56,711 nt of DNA from an uncultured Allomuricauda sp. GTDB lineage: Bacteria > Bacteroidota > Bacteroidia > Flavobacteriales > Flavobacteriaceae. Each line of letters opens with the position of its first letter. Position 1 is the first letter of the stretch. The notes under the pieces were generated by a model, which was not told where the DNA came from, made no database searches, and worked only from the letters and a program-made list of their open reading frames with translations. A program made the position numbers and the translations under genes. Shown here in pieces: positions 27,187-35,639 of this stretch. The stretch lies in contig CALBPG010000105.1 in the NCBI GenBank assembly GCA_937899065.1, forward strand, positions 1 through 56,711, read 5' to 3'.

Positions 27187-27956
27187 GAAAGGGCTACTTT
27201 TACTTTAAGATTATCATATGCGAGAAACACATTCTCTGGAAGCTTGGCCTGTACTTCTTCATGAAAACCCAACAAATGGCTTATATGGGTAAAGTACGTT
27301 CTTTTGGCACCAATGTCTTCAGAGAATTCCAGCGCTTCTTCTAGATTAAAATGGGAATGATGGGCTTCTTCCCTAAGGGCATTCACAACCAAAACATCCA
27401 CTCCCCGAATCTTCATGCGTTCTTTTTCATCCATTTTTTTCACGTCCGTGAGATAGGCGAAATCCCCGATGCGATACCCGAATACCTGCAAACGGTTATG
27501 GAAAGCTTCTACTGGAATTGCCTGTTGGTCCCCAACAGCAAAGGGTTCGTCATTGGACACGGTATGGATTTGAACCGCGGGGGCACCAGGATAACGGTTT
27601 TCATCCGCAAAAATATAATCGAACCTGCGTTTGAGACAATCCAATACCCGTTGATGGGCGTAGATGGGAATATCACCTTGACGAAAGAAAAAGGGACGAA
27701 TGTCATCAATTCCAGCAGTATGGTCCGCATGCTCATGGGTAAACAGAATACCGTCCAAAGTGGAGACGGAATTGGTCAGCATTTCCTGGCTGAATCCCGC
27801 GCCGCAATCAATCACATACCTGAACTCACCCCAACAGACCAAACCCGAACCTCGTAGTCTTTTGTCCTTTGGGGCTTCACTTAAACAAACCGGATGGCGG
27901 CTACCAATCACTGGTACCCCTTGCGAAGTTCCAGTACCCAAAAAAGTAATGGTCAT
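27183..27956 (-). CDS. MBL-fold metallo-hydrolase (PhnP/RNase Z-like)
   Basis: Zinc-dependent hydrolase of 257 residues. It starts MTITFLGTGTSQGVPVIG, and the metal motif THEHADHTAGIDDIRP is intact (HxHxDH). A later Asp in YLTDVKK and a His in THISHLLG complete a binuclear site. The GTGTSQGxP start is typical of the PhnP-like phosphodiesterase branch, which can cleave cyclic phosphodiesters. Two in-frame starts lie upstream (27968, 27977); 27956 gives the family N-terminus. Translationally coupled to the downstream coiled-coil gene. Confidence 0.9.
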   Translation of the reverse strand: MTITFLGTGTSQGVPVIGSRHPVCLSEAPKDKRLRGSGLVCWGEFRYVIDCGAGFSQEMLTNSVSTLDGILFTHEHADHTAGIDDIRPFFFRQGDIPIYAHQRVLDCLKRRFDYIFADENRYPGAPAVQIHTVSNDEPFAVGDQQAIPVEAFHNRLQVFGYRIGDFAYLTDVKKMDEKERMKIRGVDVLVVNALREEAHHSHFNLEEALEFSEDIGAKRTYFTHISHLLGFHEEVQAKLPENVFLAYDNLKVKVALS

Positions 27957-27974
27957 ACAGTCATCCATTAATTC

Positions 27975-28025
27975 CAAAATTATAACTTATTTATATATTT
28001 AGATTGCTTGAAGAATGTAACTTTG
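27975..28025. promoter_or_regulatory. Divergent -7 elements, metallo-hydrolase / 485-residue protein
   Basis: The minus strand carries TAATTTTG (27982-27975), 18 nt before the metallo-hydrolase start. The plus strand carries TAACTTTG (28018-28025), 22 nt before the start at 28048. Both match TAnnTTTG exactly; neither has a perfect TTG at 17-23 bp. Confidence 0.5.
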
Positions 28026-28047
28026 TTTTAATCCTAAAATACAAGCC

Positions 28048-29505
28048 ATGGCTACCGAACCGGCCGATATCAACGCCTTTGAGAACATTCCATCCATTAA
28101 GGCGAAAACCCTGAGAATCAATTTAAATCGAAACATCTATGGAACTTTCGCCGAAATCGGGGCAGGCCAAGAAACGGCACGTCACTTTTTTAGGGCGGGT
28201 GGTGCTTCAGGAACAATAGCAAAAGCCATGAGCGCCTATGACAAGGCCTTTAGTGATGCGATTTATGGGATTGAAGAAGATGGCCGTTATGTTACCCAAT
28301 CTAGGCTTCGGAAGATGTTAAACCATGAAATGCGATTGGTTCAAGAACGTGTTGGGCATGAAACCAACCCAAACTATCTTTTCTTTACCTACGCAAACAC
28401 CGTAGCTACGATTGACTTTTCCAAACGATATAAAGGTCATGGTTGGGTAGGCATTAAGTTTCAATTAGACCCCAAGCAAGAAGAGTTTGACGAGATTATC
28501 TTACATGTTCGCTTCAAACAAAATGAAGCGCGGTTACAACAAGAAACGCTTGGGATATTAGGAGTTAATCTTATTTACGGCGCATTTTTCAAGAATGACC
28601 GCCCCAAGAAACTATTAAAATACCTGTACGACCATATAGATAAGGATACCGTCGAAATCGACATGGTGAACTTCCATGGTCCGAATTTTAATGAAGTGGA
28701 TAACCGACTCATGAGTCTGCAGCTTATCCGAAACGGCATGACGGATGCGGTGATGTTTGGACCCGATGGAAACAACCTCCTACCCGCAGCGGTACTCTAT
28801 AAAAAGAACATCTTGGCCCTACGTGGGAGCTTTAGACCTGTGACCAAGGTGAATATGGATATGTTCCAAAAATCCTATGATATTTTTATCAGGGAACAGA
28901 CCGTGGAGTATGAAAACACCATCGTGGTGTTCGAAATTACCTTATCAAACCTCAAAGCGTCGGGTGAAATCGATGAGCAAGATTTTATGGACCGGGCGGA
29001 ATTACTATCCTCTTTAGGGCATACGGTTCTGATATCCAACTTCCAAGAATATTTCAAGTTAGTGGAGTATTTCAACAACTACACCAAAGCTCGTATCGGT
29101 TTGACCATGGGTATCAACAACCTTATTGACGTTTTTGATGAAAAATACTATCGTCATCTGAGTGGCGGCATTTTGGAGGCATTCGGAAAGTTGTTTTTCA
29201 AGGATTTGAAGGTTTACCTATACCCCATGAAAGACCCAGAAACGGGAAAAATCATGACCAGCAACAACGTAAAGGTGCATCCGCGCATGAAAGAGTTGTA
29301 CAAATTCTTTAAATACAATGGCAAGGTGATGGATATTATTGACTATGACCCTGACATCATGGATATCTTTTCGAGGGAAGTATTACGTCGTATCACCCAA
29401 GGTGAAGAGGGTTGGGAAGAAATGCTACCAGAAGGTATTGCTGAAATTATTAAAGAAAAGAAACTGTTTTTACGAAAAGAACATACGGAAAAAGAAGAAG
29501 CATAA
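28048..29505 (+). CDS. Conserved 485-residue protein of unknown function
   Basis: Soluble protein, highly conserved in Bacteroidota, no signal peptide or membrane segment. Striking blocks are YGTFAEIGAGQETARHFFRA, GASGTIAKAMSAYDKAFSDAIYG, MFGPDGNNLLPAAVLYKKN, LALRGSFRPVTKVNMDM and FGKLFFKDLKVYLYPMKDP. Homologues are sometimes labelled nicotinate-nucleotide adenylyltransferase (from memory), but I see no HxGH or other NadD motif, so that name is not supported. The GPDGNN and LRGSFRPVT blocks suggest a nucleotide- or phosphate-handling enzyme (speculative). It has its own promoter and a strong terminator, so it is monocistronic. Confidence 0.88.
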   Translation: MATEPADINAFENIPSIKAKTLRINLNRNIYGTFAEIGAGQETARHFFRAGGASGTIAKAMSAYDKAFSDAIYGIEEDGRYVTQSRLRKMLNHEMRLVQERVGHETNPNYLFFTYANTVATIDFSKRYKGHGWVGIKFQLDPKQEEFDEIILHVRFKQNEARLQQETLGILGVNLIYGAFFKNDRPKKLLKYLYDHIDKDTVEIDMVNFHGPNFNEVDNRLMSLQLIRNGMTDAVMFGPDGNNLLPAAVLYKKNILALRGSFRPVTKVNMDMFQKSYDIFIREQTVEYENTIVVFEITLSNLKASGEIDEQDFMDRAELLSSLGHTVLISNFQEYFKLVEYFNNYTKARIGLTMGINNLIDVFDEKYYRHLSGGILEAFGKLFFKDLKVYLYPMKDPETGKIMTSNNVKVHPRMKELYKFFKYNGKVMDIIDYDPDIMDIFSREVLRRITQGEEGWEEMLPEGIAEIIKEKKLFLRKEHTEKEEA

Positions 29506-29533
29506 AAAAAGGCACCTTAACGGTGCCTTTTTT
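29504..29533. terminator. Bidirectional terminator
   Basis: GGCACC (29511-29516) and GGTGCC (29522-29527) with a TTAAC loop are flanked by an A-run and a T-run, so they work for both convergent genes. The hairpin nearly fills the gap between their stop codons. Confidence 0.9.
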
Positions 29534-29984
29534 AGTTCAGCAGCTGTGCTGCATGGTCTTTGGTTTTCACTTTTTCGATAACTTTTTCGATAACACCTTC
29601 CCCATCAATCACAAAAGTAGTGCGATGCAAGCCATCATATTCTTTCCCCATAAATTTCTTAGGGCCCCAAACACCGAAGGTTTCAATCACGGTATGGTCT
29701 TCATCGGCCAAAAGAGGGAACTGAAATTCATATTTCGATTTGAAGTTGGCTTGTTTTTTCTGGCTATCCTCGCTTACCCCCAACAATTCATAGCCCTGCT
29801 CCTGCAAAAGGCTGTAATTGTCTCTTAAATTGCAAGCCTCAGCAGTGCAACCAGGTGTATTTGCCCTCGGATAGAAGAAAACAACCAATTTTTTACCTTT
29901 GTAATCAGTCAAATTAACCGTATTTCCATCTTGGTCCTTTGCGGAAAATTCAGGTACTTTATCACCAACTTTTAACATGTTCAT
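29532..29984 (-). CDS. bcp: Thioredoxin-dependent thiol peroxidase (BCP/PrxQ)
   Basis: Peroxiredoxin of 150 residues that reduces H2O2 and organic hydroperoxides. The peroxidatic Cys lies in FFYPRANTPGCTAEAC, with the resolving Cys five residues later, the PrxQ alpha2 pattern. The Asn in RANTPGC, where many homologues have Asp/Lys, is a mild variation. R in HRTTFVID completes the active site. A second ATG two codons in (29978) is an equally possible start. Monocistronic, sharing a terminator with the upstream convergent gene. Confidence 0.94.
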   Translation of the reverse strand: MNMLKVGDKVPEFSAKDQDGNTVNLTDYKGKKLVVFFYPRANTPGCTAEACNLRDNYSLLQEQGYELLGVSEDSQKKQANFKSKYEFQFPLLADEDHTVIETFGVWGPKKFMGKEYDGLHRTTFVIDGEGVIEKVIEKVKTKDHAAQLLN

Positions 29985-30037
29985 CGCTTGGAATATTTTA
30001 TATTGTTTAATAATTATTTCATAAAGTTAAACAAAAT

Positions 30038-30700
30038 ATGACGAAAAAGGAGAAGGTAGTCTTTGCAATTGAAAAATTAGAGGAACTATATCCCAAAATT
30101 CCGATTCCTTTAGACCATAAGGACCCCTATACCTTATTGATTGCCGTACTAATGTCGGCCCAAAGCACCGATGTTCGGGTGAATCAAATTACACCACTCC
30201 TTTTTGAACGGGCCGATAACCCTTACGCCATGGTCAAACTTTCCGTAGAAGAAATTCGGGATATCATTCGCCCGGTAGGTTTATCTCCCATGAAATCAAA
30301 AGGAATTCATGGTTTATCCGAAATTTTGATTGAAAAGTACAATGGTGAAGTCCCTTCTGATATCGCATTGTTGGAAGAACTTCCTGCTGTTGGACACAAA
30401 ACCGCAAGTGTTGTGGTCTCCCAAGCCTTTGGCATACCCGCCTTCCCAGTGGATACCCATATTCATCGGCTCATGTACCGATGGGGTTTTAGTAACGGAA
30501 AAAATGTAGTGCAAACGGAAAGGGATGCGAAACGGCTGTTTCCAAAGGAGCTTTGGAACAACTTACATCTTCAAATCATTTGGTATGGTCGGGAATACTC
30601 CCCAGCGCGCGGATGGAATTTGGAAAACGACATCATAACCAGCACCATTGGGCGGAAAACTGTGCTTAATGCATACTACAAAAACAAAAAAAGCCGCTAA
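30038..30700 (+). CDS. nth: Endonuclease III homologue without the iron-sulfur cluster
   Basis: DNA glycosylase/AP lyase for oxidised pyrimidines, 220 residues. The helix-hairpin-helix LPAVGHKTA contains the catalytic Lys near residue 120, and the catalytic Asp is in VDTHIHRL near residue 139. LMSAQSTDVRVNQITP is the substrate-binding segment. E. coli Nth ends with four Cys that ligate a 4Fe-4S cluster (Cx6Cx2Cx5C). Here the end, IIWYGREYSPARGWNLEND..., has no Cys at all, so the cluster is absent. Otherwise the enzyme looks functional. Confidence 0.93.
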   Translation: MTKKEKVVFAIEKLEELYPKIPIPLDHKDPYTLLIAVLMSAQSTDVRVNQITPLLFERADNPYAMVKLSVEEIRDIIRPVGLSPMKSKGIHGLSEILIEKYNGEVPSDIALLEELPAVGHKTASVVVSQAFGIPAFPVDTHIHRLMYRWGFSNGKNVVQTERDAKRLFPKELWNNLHLQIIWYGREYSPARGWNLENDIITSTIGRKTVLNAYYKNKKSR

Positions 30701-30716
30701 ATAGCGGCTTTTTTTA
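30684..30716. terminator. Terminator of nth (likely bidirectional)
   Basis: AAGCCGCT (30691-30698) and AGCGGCTT (30703-30710) form an 8-bp stem with a 4-nt loop, with an A-run before and a T-run after. The nth stop codon lies at the loop. The minus-strand genes beyond could use it too. Confidence 0.9.
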
Positions 30717-30731
30717 AATCTTTCTTCAACC

Positions 30732-30875
30732 CTAATTCAAAGTAACTTCAAATTTGTGGTTGTCACAGTCTACTACCTTGAACGATTGCGAATAACTCAG
30801 TAAAAAGTCAATCGTTTTTCGGCTGGATTTGAAAGACCGTGTGATTTTTTGTTCTTCAGAGTAAATATTTTCCAT
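30732..30875 (-). CDS. 47-residue conserved small protein downstream of the ECF sigma gene
   Basis: Short frame ATG 30875 to TAG 30732. The protein begins MENIYSEEQKITRSFKSSRK, continues TIDFLLSYSQSFKVVDCDN and ends HKFEVTLN. It has a regular, non-repetitive composition with one Cys and alternating hydrophobic residues. It lies 73 bp after the sigma-factor stop on the same strand, followed closely by a terminator. I believe similar small genes follow this sigma factor in other flavobacteria (memory, not checked). Function unknown; an accessory regulator of the sigma factor is a guess. Confidence 0.62.
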   Translation of the reverse strand: MENIYSEEQKITRSFKSSRKTIDFLLSYSQSFKVVDCDNHKFEVTLN

Positions 30876-30948
30876 ATTCCAGCATTAATGTTACACTAAG
30901 GATAACGCAGCCAGAATCGAAATATTGCGGTACTCGTTGGAATGCCAA

Positions 30949-31530
30949 TTAATTCGTTAAAACGATATTATGGCGGTCTACTATCTTTCTTAGGTTAATC
31001 AAGGCGTACCGCATGCGGCCTAAAGCCGTATTGATACTCACTCCTGTATTTTCGGAAATCTCCTTGAAACTCATGTCTTTATAGATTCTCATGATAAGAA
31101 CCTCCTTCTGGTCTTCTGGCAATTCATCAATGAGATAGGTCAAATCCCTATCGATTTGGTCTTTGATGATTTGTTTTTCGGCATTAAGCTTATCGTCTTT
31201 GATTACCGAAAAAATATTGAAGTCTTCACTCCCTTCAAACTTGGGCATTCTTTTATTCTTACGAAAGTAATCAATGATAAGGTTGTGTGCGATTCGCATA
31301 ACCCAAGGCAAAAATTTACCTTCCTCACTGTAAGAACCTCTCTTGAGCGTTTTAATGACTTTGATAAAAGTGTCTTGAAAAATGTCTTCTGCAACATCCT
31401 TATCAAGAACCTTGGAATAAATAAAGCTGGAAATTCTTTGGTTGTAGCGGTTGATAAGTACCTCTAGGGATTTTTCGTCACCTGAGATGTATTGCTTAAC
31501 GAGTACTGAGTCTTCGATTTGTAGTTCCAT
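30949..31530 (-). CDS. ECF-type RNA polymerase sigma factor
   Basis: Sigma-70 family region 2/region 4 protein of 193 residues. Region 2 contains DVAEDIFQDTFIKVIKTL and FLPWVMRIAHNLIIDYFRKNKR. The linker has KDDKLNAEKQII. Region 4 contains LPEDQKEVLIMRIYKDMSFKEISENTGVSINTALGRMRYALINLR, a helix-turn-helix that reads the -35 box. No anti-sigma gene is adjacent, which is unusual for ECF factors and suggests control by expression level or by the small downstream protein. Leader of about 120 nt with TATCTTTG at 31661-31654. Confidence 0.93.
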   Translation of the reverse strand: MELQIEDSVLVKQYISGDEKSLEVLINRYNQRISSFIYSKVLDKDVAEDIFQDTFIKVIKTLKRGSYSEEGKFLPWVMRIAHNLIIDYFRKNKRMPKFEGSEDFNIFSVIKDDKLNAEKQIIKDQIDRDLTYLIDELPEDQKEVLIMRIYKDMSFKEISENTGVSINTALGRMRYALINLRKIVDRHNIVLTN

Positions 31531-31653
31531 ACAAATTACTTTTTTTGGTTAAACCTAAAGTCCCCTTCCTTACAGAAAAGACTCTATGCTAATTAGTTAA
31601 TGGTAAAAAAGTAATTATCGCTGTATAGGCCTATCAGGTTTTTAATTACAACT

Positions 31654-31661
31654 CAAAGATA
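31654..31661 (-). promoter_or_regulatory. -7 element for the ECF sigma gene
   Basis: The minus strand reads TATCTTTG, an exact TAnnTTTG match about 124 nt before the start codon, implying a long leader. TTT (not TTG) occurs at 19-bp spacing. The rest of 31531-31780 is AT-rich with no further clear signal. Confidence 0.4.
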
Positions 31662-31780
31662 GAAAAATCACATGCCCATGAAAAAACTTATGTTGTGATT
31701 TGAGCATTTTTAGATGTTAACTCATTCAATATACGTATTAACTACGGTCTATTGTATCTTTACGGTTCTAATTTTAACAA

Positions 31781-34558
31781 ATGACCTCCGTTACGGAAAT
31801 TGATTCCAAGAAGAACATTATCATAAAAGGAGCCAAACTCCATAACCTTAAAAACATTGATGTCGTTATTCCGCGAAACAAGCTCGTGGTGATTACTGGA
31901 TTGTCTGGTTCCGGTAAGTCTAGCTTGGCTTTCGACACTTTATATGCGGAAGGGCAAAGACGATATGTAGAGAGTCTTTCGTCCTACGCGAGACAATTTT
32001 TGGGCAAATTGGACAAACCCAAAGTAGACTACATAAAAGGTATTGCCCCAGCCATCGCCATAGAGCAAAAAGTAAATTCCACTAATCCAAGGTCTACCGT
32101 AGGAACGACCACTGAGATTTATGACTATCTGAAGTTGTTGTATGCCCGTATTGGCAAAACTATTTCCCCTATTTCCGGGAAACCGGTAAAAAAACATACG
32201 GTAACGGATGTTACCACTCATATTAAAACACTCGAGGAGGGCACAAAGCTTTTATTGCTTGCACCAGTAAACCTGTCCGAAGATAGAGACCCTATAAAAT
32301 CACTACAGTTGTTTTCAAAGCAGGGTTACGCGCGAATCAAGTATGAGTGAAATGTATATCGTATTGACCTAGCCTCAGAAGATATGTGAAGAACGTTCGA
32401 TTTGGTCGTAGACCGTATCGTGGTAAAGAATGATGAAGATTTCTTCAACCGTTTGGGCAATGCTGTAGATAACGCCTTCTTTGAAGGAAAGGGTAAGTGC
32501 GCCATTGAGAATTTGGAAGACGGAAAGACCATAGCGTTCAGCAATCTATTCGAATTGGATGGCATGAAGTTTTTGGAACCCAACGTGCATTTATTTAGTT
32601 TCAACAATCCCTACGGTGCCTGTCCTAAGTGCGAAGGGTATGGCGATGTTATCGGTATTGATGCTGACTTGGTCATTCCAAATACAGCCCTTTCAGTTTT
32701 TGAAAATGCTATATTTCCTTGGCGCGGAGACAGTATGGGGTGGTACCGCGACCAATTGGTAAATGCAGCCTATAAATTCGATTTTCCCATTCACAAGCCT
32801 TGGTATCAATTAACAGACGAACAAAAACAACTCGTGTGGGATGGAAACGACCATTTTATTGGTATCCATAAGTTTTTTGAACAGCTCGAAGAGAAAAGCT
32901 ATAAAATTCAAAACCGCGTAATGCTTTCGCGCTATCGCGGAAAGACCAAGTGCCCAGTGTGCAATGGTAGGAGACTTCGAAAAGAAGCCAACTACGTTCG
33001 TATCCAAGACAAGTCCATATCCGATTTGATTGAATTGCCCATTGACAAGCTCATCGCTTTTTTTGACGCCTTGGAACTTTCTGAGCACGATGGACAAATT
33101 GCGCAAAGACTACTGAAGGAAATTACAAGTCGTTTGGGCTTTTTATCCAAAGTAGGGCTGAGCTATTTGACCTTGAATCGAAAATCCAATTCACTGTCAG
33201 GGGGTGAAAGCCAACGCATCAATTTGGCTACTTCTTTAGGTAGTAGTTTGGTAGGTTCCATGTATATCTTGGATGAACCCAGTATTGGTTTGCACCCGAA
33301 GGATACAGAGAATCTTATTGAGGTACTTTGTTCCTTAAGGGATTTGGGAAATACAGTTATCGTGGTAGAACACGACGAAGACATTATGAAAGCGGCAGAC
33401 GAAATCATTGATATTGGTCCGGAAGCTGGAACTTTGGGAGGTGAAGTGGTCGCCACTGGAGATTTTCCTACTCTGATTGCATCCGATTCGCTGACGGCAA
33501 ATTACCTAAATGGCTCTATGGAGATTGAACTGCCCCAAAAAAGGCGTACCTCCAAGAATCATATTAAGGTGGTCGGTGCTCGAGAAAACAATCTCAAAAA
33601 TATTGATGTAACCTTTCCCTTGGATATGCTCACGGTAATCACCGGGGTATCTGGTAGCGGTAAAAGCACCTTGGTCAAACGAATCTTATATCCTTCCATT
33701 CTAAAAGAAGTTGGGGGCTATGGCGAAAAAGCGGGCCAGTTCACCAAAATTGAAGGAAAATATAGCCATGTTAAGCATGTAGAGTTTGTGGACCAAAACC
33801 CTATTGGTAGGTCTTCGCGTTCGAATCCCGTAACCTATATCAAAGCCTACGATGATATTCGAAGCCTATTTGCAGCGCAGAAACTCAGTAAAATTAGAGG
33901 GTATCAAGCCAAACATTTCTCTTTTAATGTGGATGGCGGACGCTGTGAAAAGTGCAAAGGTGAGGGTGTGATTACTGTAGAAATGCAGTTTATGGCCGAT
34001 GTGCACCTAGAATGCGATGCCTGCGGCGGGAAACGATTCAAGAAAGAAATATTAGAGGTACAGTTTGAAGGAAAAAACATAGATGACATTTTAAATATGA
34101 CCATCGATGAAGCTATTGTTCATTTTGAAACCTACAAGCAAAACAAAATTGTATCCAAATTACGACCGCTTCAAGATGTAGGATTGGGTTATGTCACGTT
34201 GGGACAGTCTTCCTCTACCCTATCTGGCGGTGAAGCACAGCGAATCAAATTAGCTTCGTTTTTGGTGAAGGGAGAAACCAAAGAGAAGGCCCTCTTTATC
34301 TTTGATGAACCAACTACAGGACTTCATTTCCATGATATCAAGAAATTGCTCAAATCTTTTGAAGCCCTTATTTCAAAAGGGCATTCGGTGATTGTTATTG
34401 AACATAATATCGAACTCATCAAATGTGCCGATTATATTATTGATTTAGGTCCCGAAGGAGGAGAAAATGGTGGGCATCTGGTTGCGGAAGGTACTCCAGA
34501 AGAAATTGTAGGAAATAAGGACTCCGTTACCGCCCGATATCTTTCAGAAAAAATATGA
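31781..34558 (+). pseudogene. uvrA: Excinuclease ABC subunit A, interrupted by two in-frame TGA codons
   Basis: UvrA, the damage-recognition ATPase of nucleotide excision repair. The full frame spans 925 codons plus stop, the normal size. N-terminal Walker A is GLSGSGKSS, the second is GVSGSGKST; both ABC signatures (LSGGESQRINLA, LSGGEAQRIKLA) and Walker B motifs (YILDEPSIGLHP, IFDEPTTGLHF) are present. Zinc-binding Cys pairs (CPKCEGYG, CPVCNGRR, CEKCKGEG, CDACGGKR) are present. TGA at 32348-32350 (codon 190) and TGA at 32387-32389 (codon 203) break the frame in a 14-codon patch inside the first signature-insertion region, with no frameshift. A real loss of UvrA is unlikely in a free-living cell, so sequence error is suspected. 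Confidence 0.93.
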
Positions 34559-34623
34559 GTTTTTGGGATTAATCGAGTGTAACAATTAGTTATTGTTGTT
34601 CTCCCTTAATAAAACCTAAAACC

Positions 34624-35520
34624 ATGTTAAAAATATCTCCTTTTAGACTAGCAACGCTTTTGCTAGCCCTTATCGCCTCTTGCAATCCGAAACAACAACC
34701 AAAGGAAGAGACCTCTCAAACAGTTAACCCTTTGGACACTCTAAAATCTCCTCGTGACTTCTACCCTAAAGAACGAGCGCAGGTCTTGGTGGTGGGCTCA
34801 TTTCATTTTGAATATCCTGGACTAGACAAACACAAAGCCAAGGATGACAATAAAATTGATGTACTCGAAGAACCCAAAAAAAGCGAATTAAAAGCTTTAA
34901 CGGACTACATTACCAAATTCAAGCCTAACAAAGTGGCCATTGAAGCCCGTCCGAAATGGAATACCATGGACAAGTACCGGGGGTACAAAAATGGCGAATA
35001 TGCCGATAAGCGAGACGAACGATACACCATCGCCATGCAAGTAGCTTCAAATATGGGATTGGATACGTTATATGCTGTTGACACCAACAGTCTTTCTGAT
35101 GACTTGTATAAAAAAGATTCGATGTTGGTCAAATCACTTACCGATAAAATCGATTGGGATGCCCCAGACCCCTATTGGGATATGGCAACTGGCTATTTGG
35201 ACTATAAAGACGCTGTAATTCCCAACATGCATCTTTTAGACTATTTTAAATACATGAATTCGGTGGAAGCCCATCGTGCAAACTACGGTCTTTATCTTAC
35301 AGGGACTATGGGCAAAGCGGATGGGCAGACCGCAGATAACCTTTCTATGTGGTGGTACAATCGAAACCTTAGAATCTTCTCAAAATTAGTTGGATTAACC
35401 GAAGGACCAGAGGATAGAATCATAGTAGTTATGGGAAATGGTCATGCCTCGCTATTGCGACATTTATTTGAAGCTTCTCCCCAGTATGATTTTGTAGAGT
35501 TCTCTTCTTTAGATGAGTAA
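34624..35520 (+). CDS. DUF5694-like lipoprotein
   Basis: Lipoprotein of 298 residues: signal peptide, lipobox LIASC, then a Gln/Glu/Lys linker. The core starts VLVVGSFHFEYPGLDKHKA and includes KPNKVAIEARPKWN. It ends in VMGNGHASLLRHLFEA, a GxxH motif like that of TraB/ChaN/Tiki-type proteins. These are putative metal-binding proteins, some with peptidase activity. The pattern fits DUF5694, a family of unknown function. It stands alone, 65 bp after uvrA. Confidence 0.82.
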   Translation: MLKISPFRLATLLLALIASCNPKQQPKEETSQTVNPLDTLKSPRDFYPKERAQVLVVGSFHFEYPGLDKHKAKDDNKIDVLEEPKKSELKALTDYITKFKPNKVAIEARPKWNTMDKYRGYKNGEYADKRDERYTIAMQVASNMGLDTLYAVDTNSLSDDLYKKDSMLVKSLTDKIDWDAPDPYWDMATGYLDYKDAVIPNMHLLDYFKYMNSVEAHRANYGLYLTGTMGKADGQTADNLSMWWYNRNLRIFSKLVGLTEGPEDRIIVVMGNGHASLLRHLFEASPQYDFVEFSSLDE

Positions 35521-35570
35521 TTCTCTATAAGATGCTGTTTTACAAATACTTAAATATAAATTGATTTTTT

Positions 35571-35585
35571 TGGCACGCTGTTTGG
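35571..35585 (+). promoter_or_regulatory. Candidate sigma-54 promoter before the Arg-rich protein
   Basis: TGGCACG, four bases, then TTGG gives GG-N10-GG, one base off the sigma-54 GG-N10-GC pattern (consensus TGGCACGNNNNTTGCW). It lies about 55 nt before the ATG at 35640. No TAnnTTTG element is seen in this 119-bp gap. Confidence 0.45.
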
Positions 35586-35639
35586 TTACTACTTTATGGA
35601 TTGTAAATAATTACAATTCGGAACTTAAAACAAAAGGAT

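Noticed and set aside
28048..29505. NadD (nicotinate-nucleotide adenylyltransferase) assignment
   Set aside because: No HxGH or ISSTxIR-type motif; the protein is far too long for NadD.
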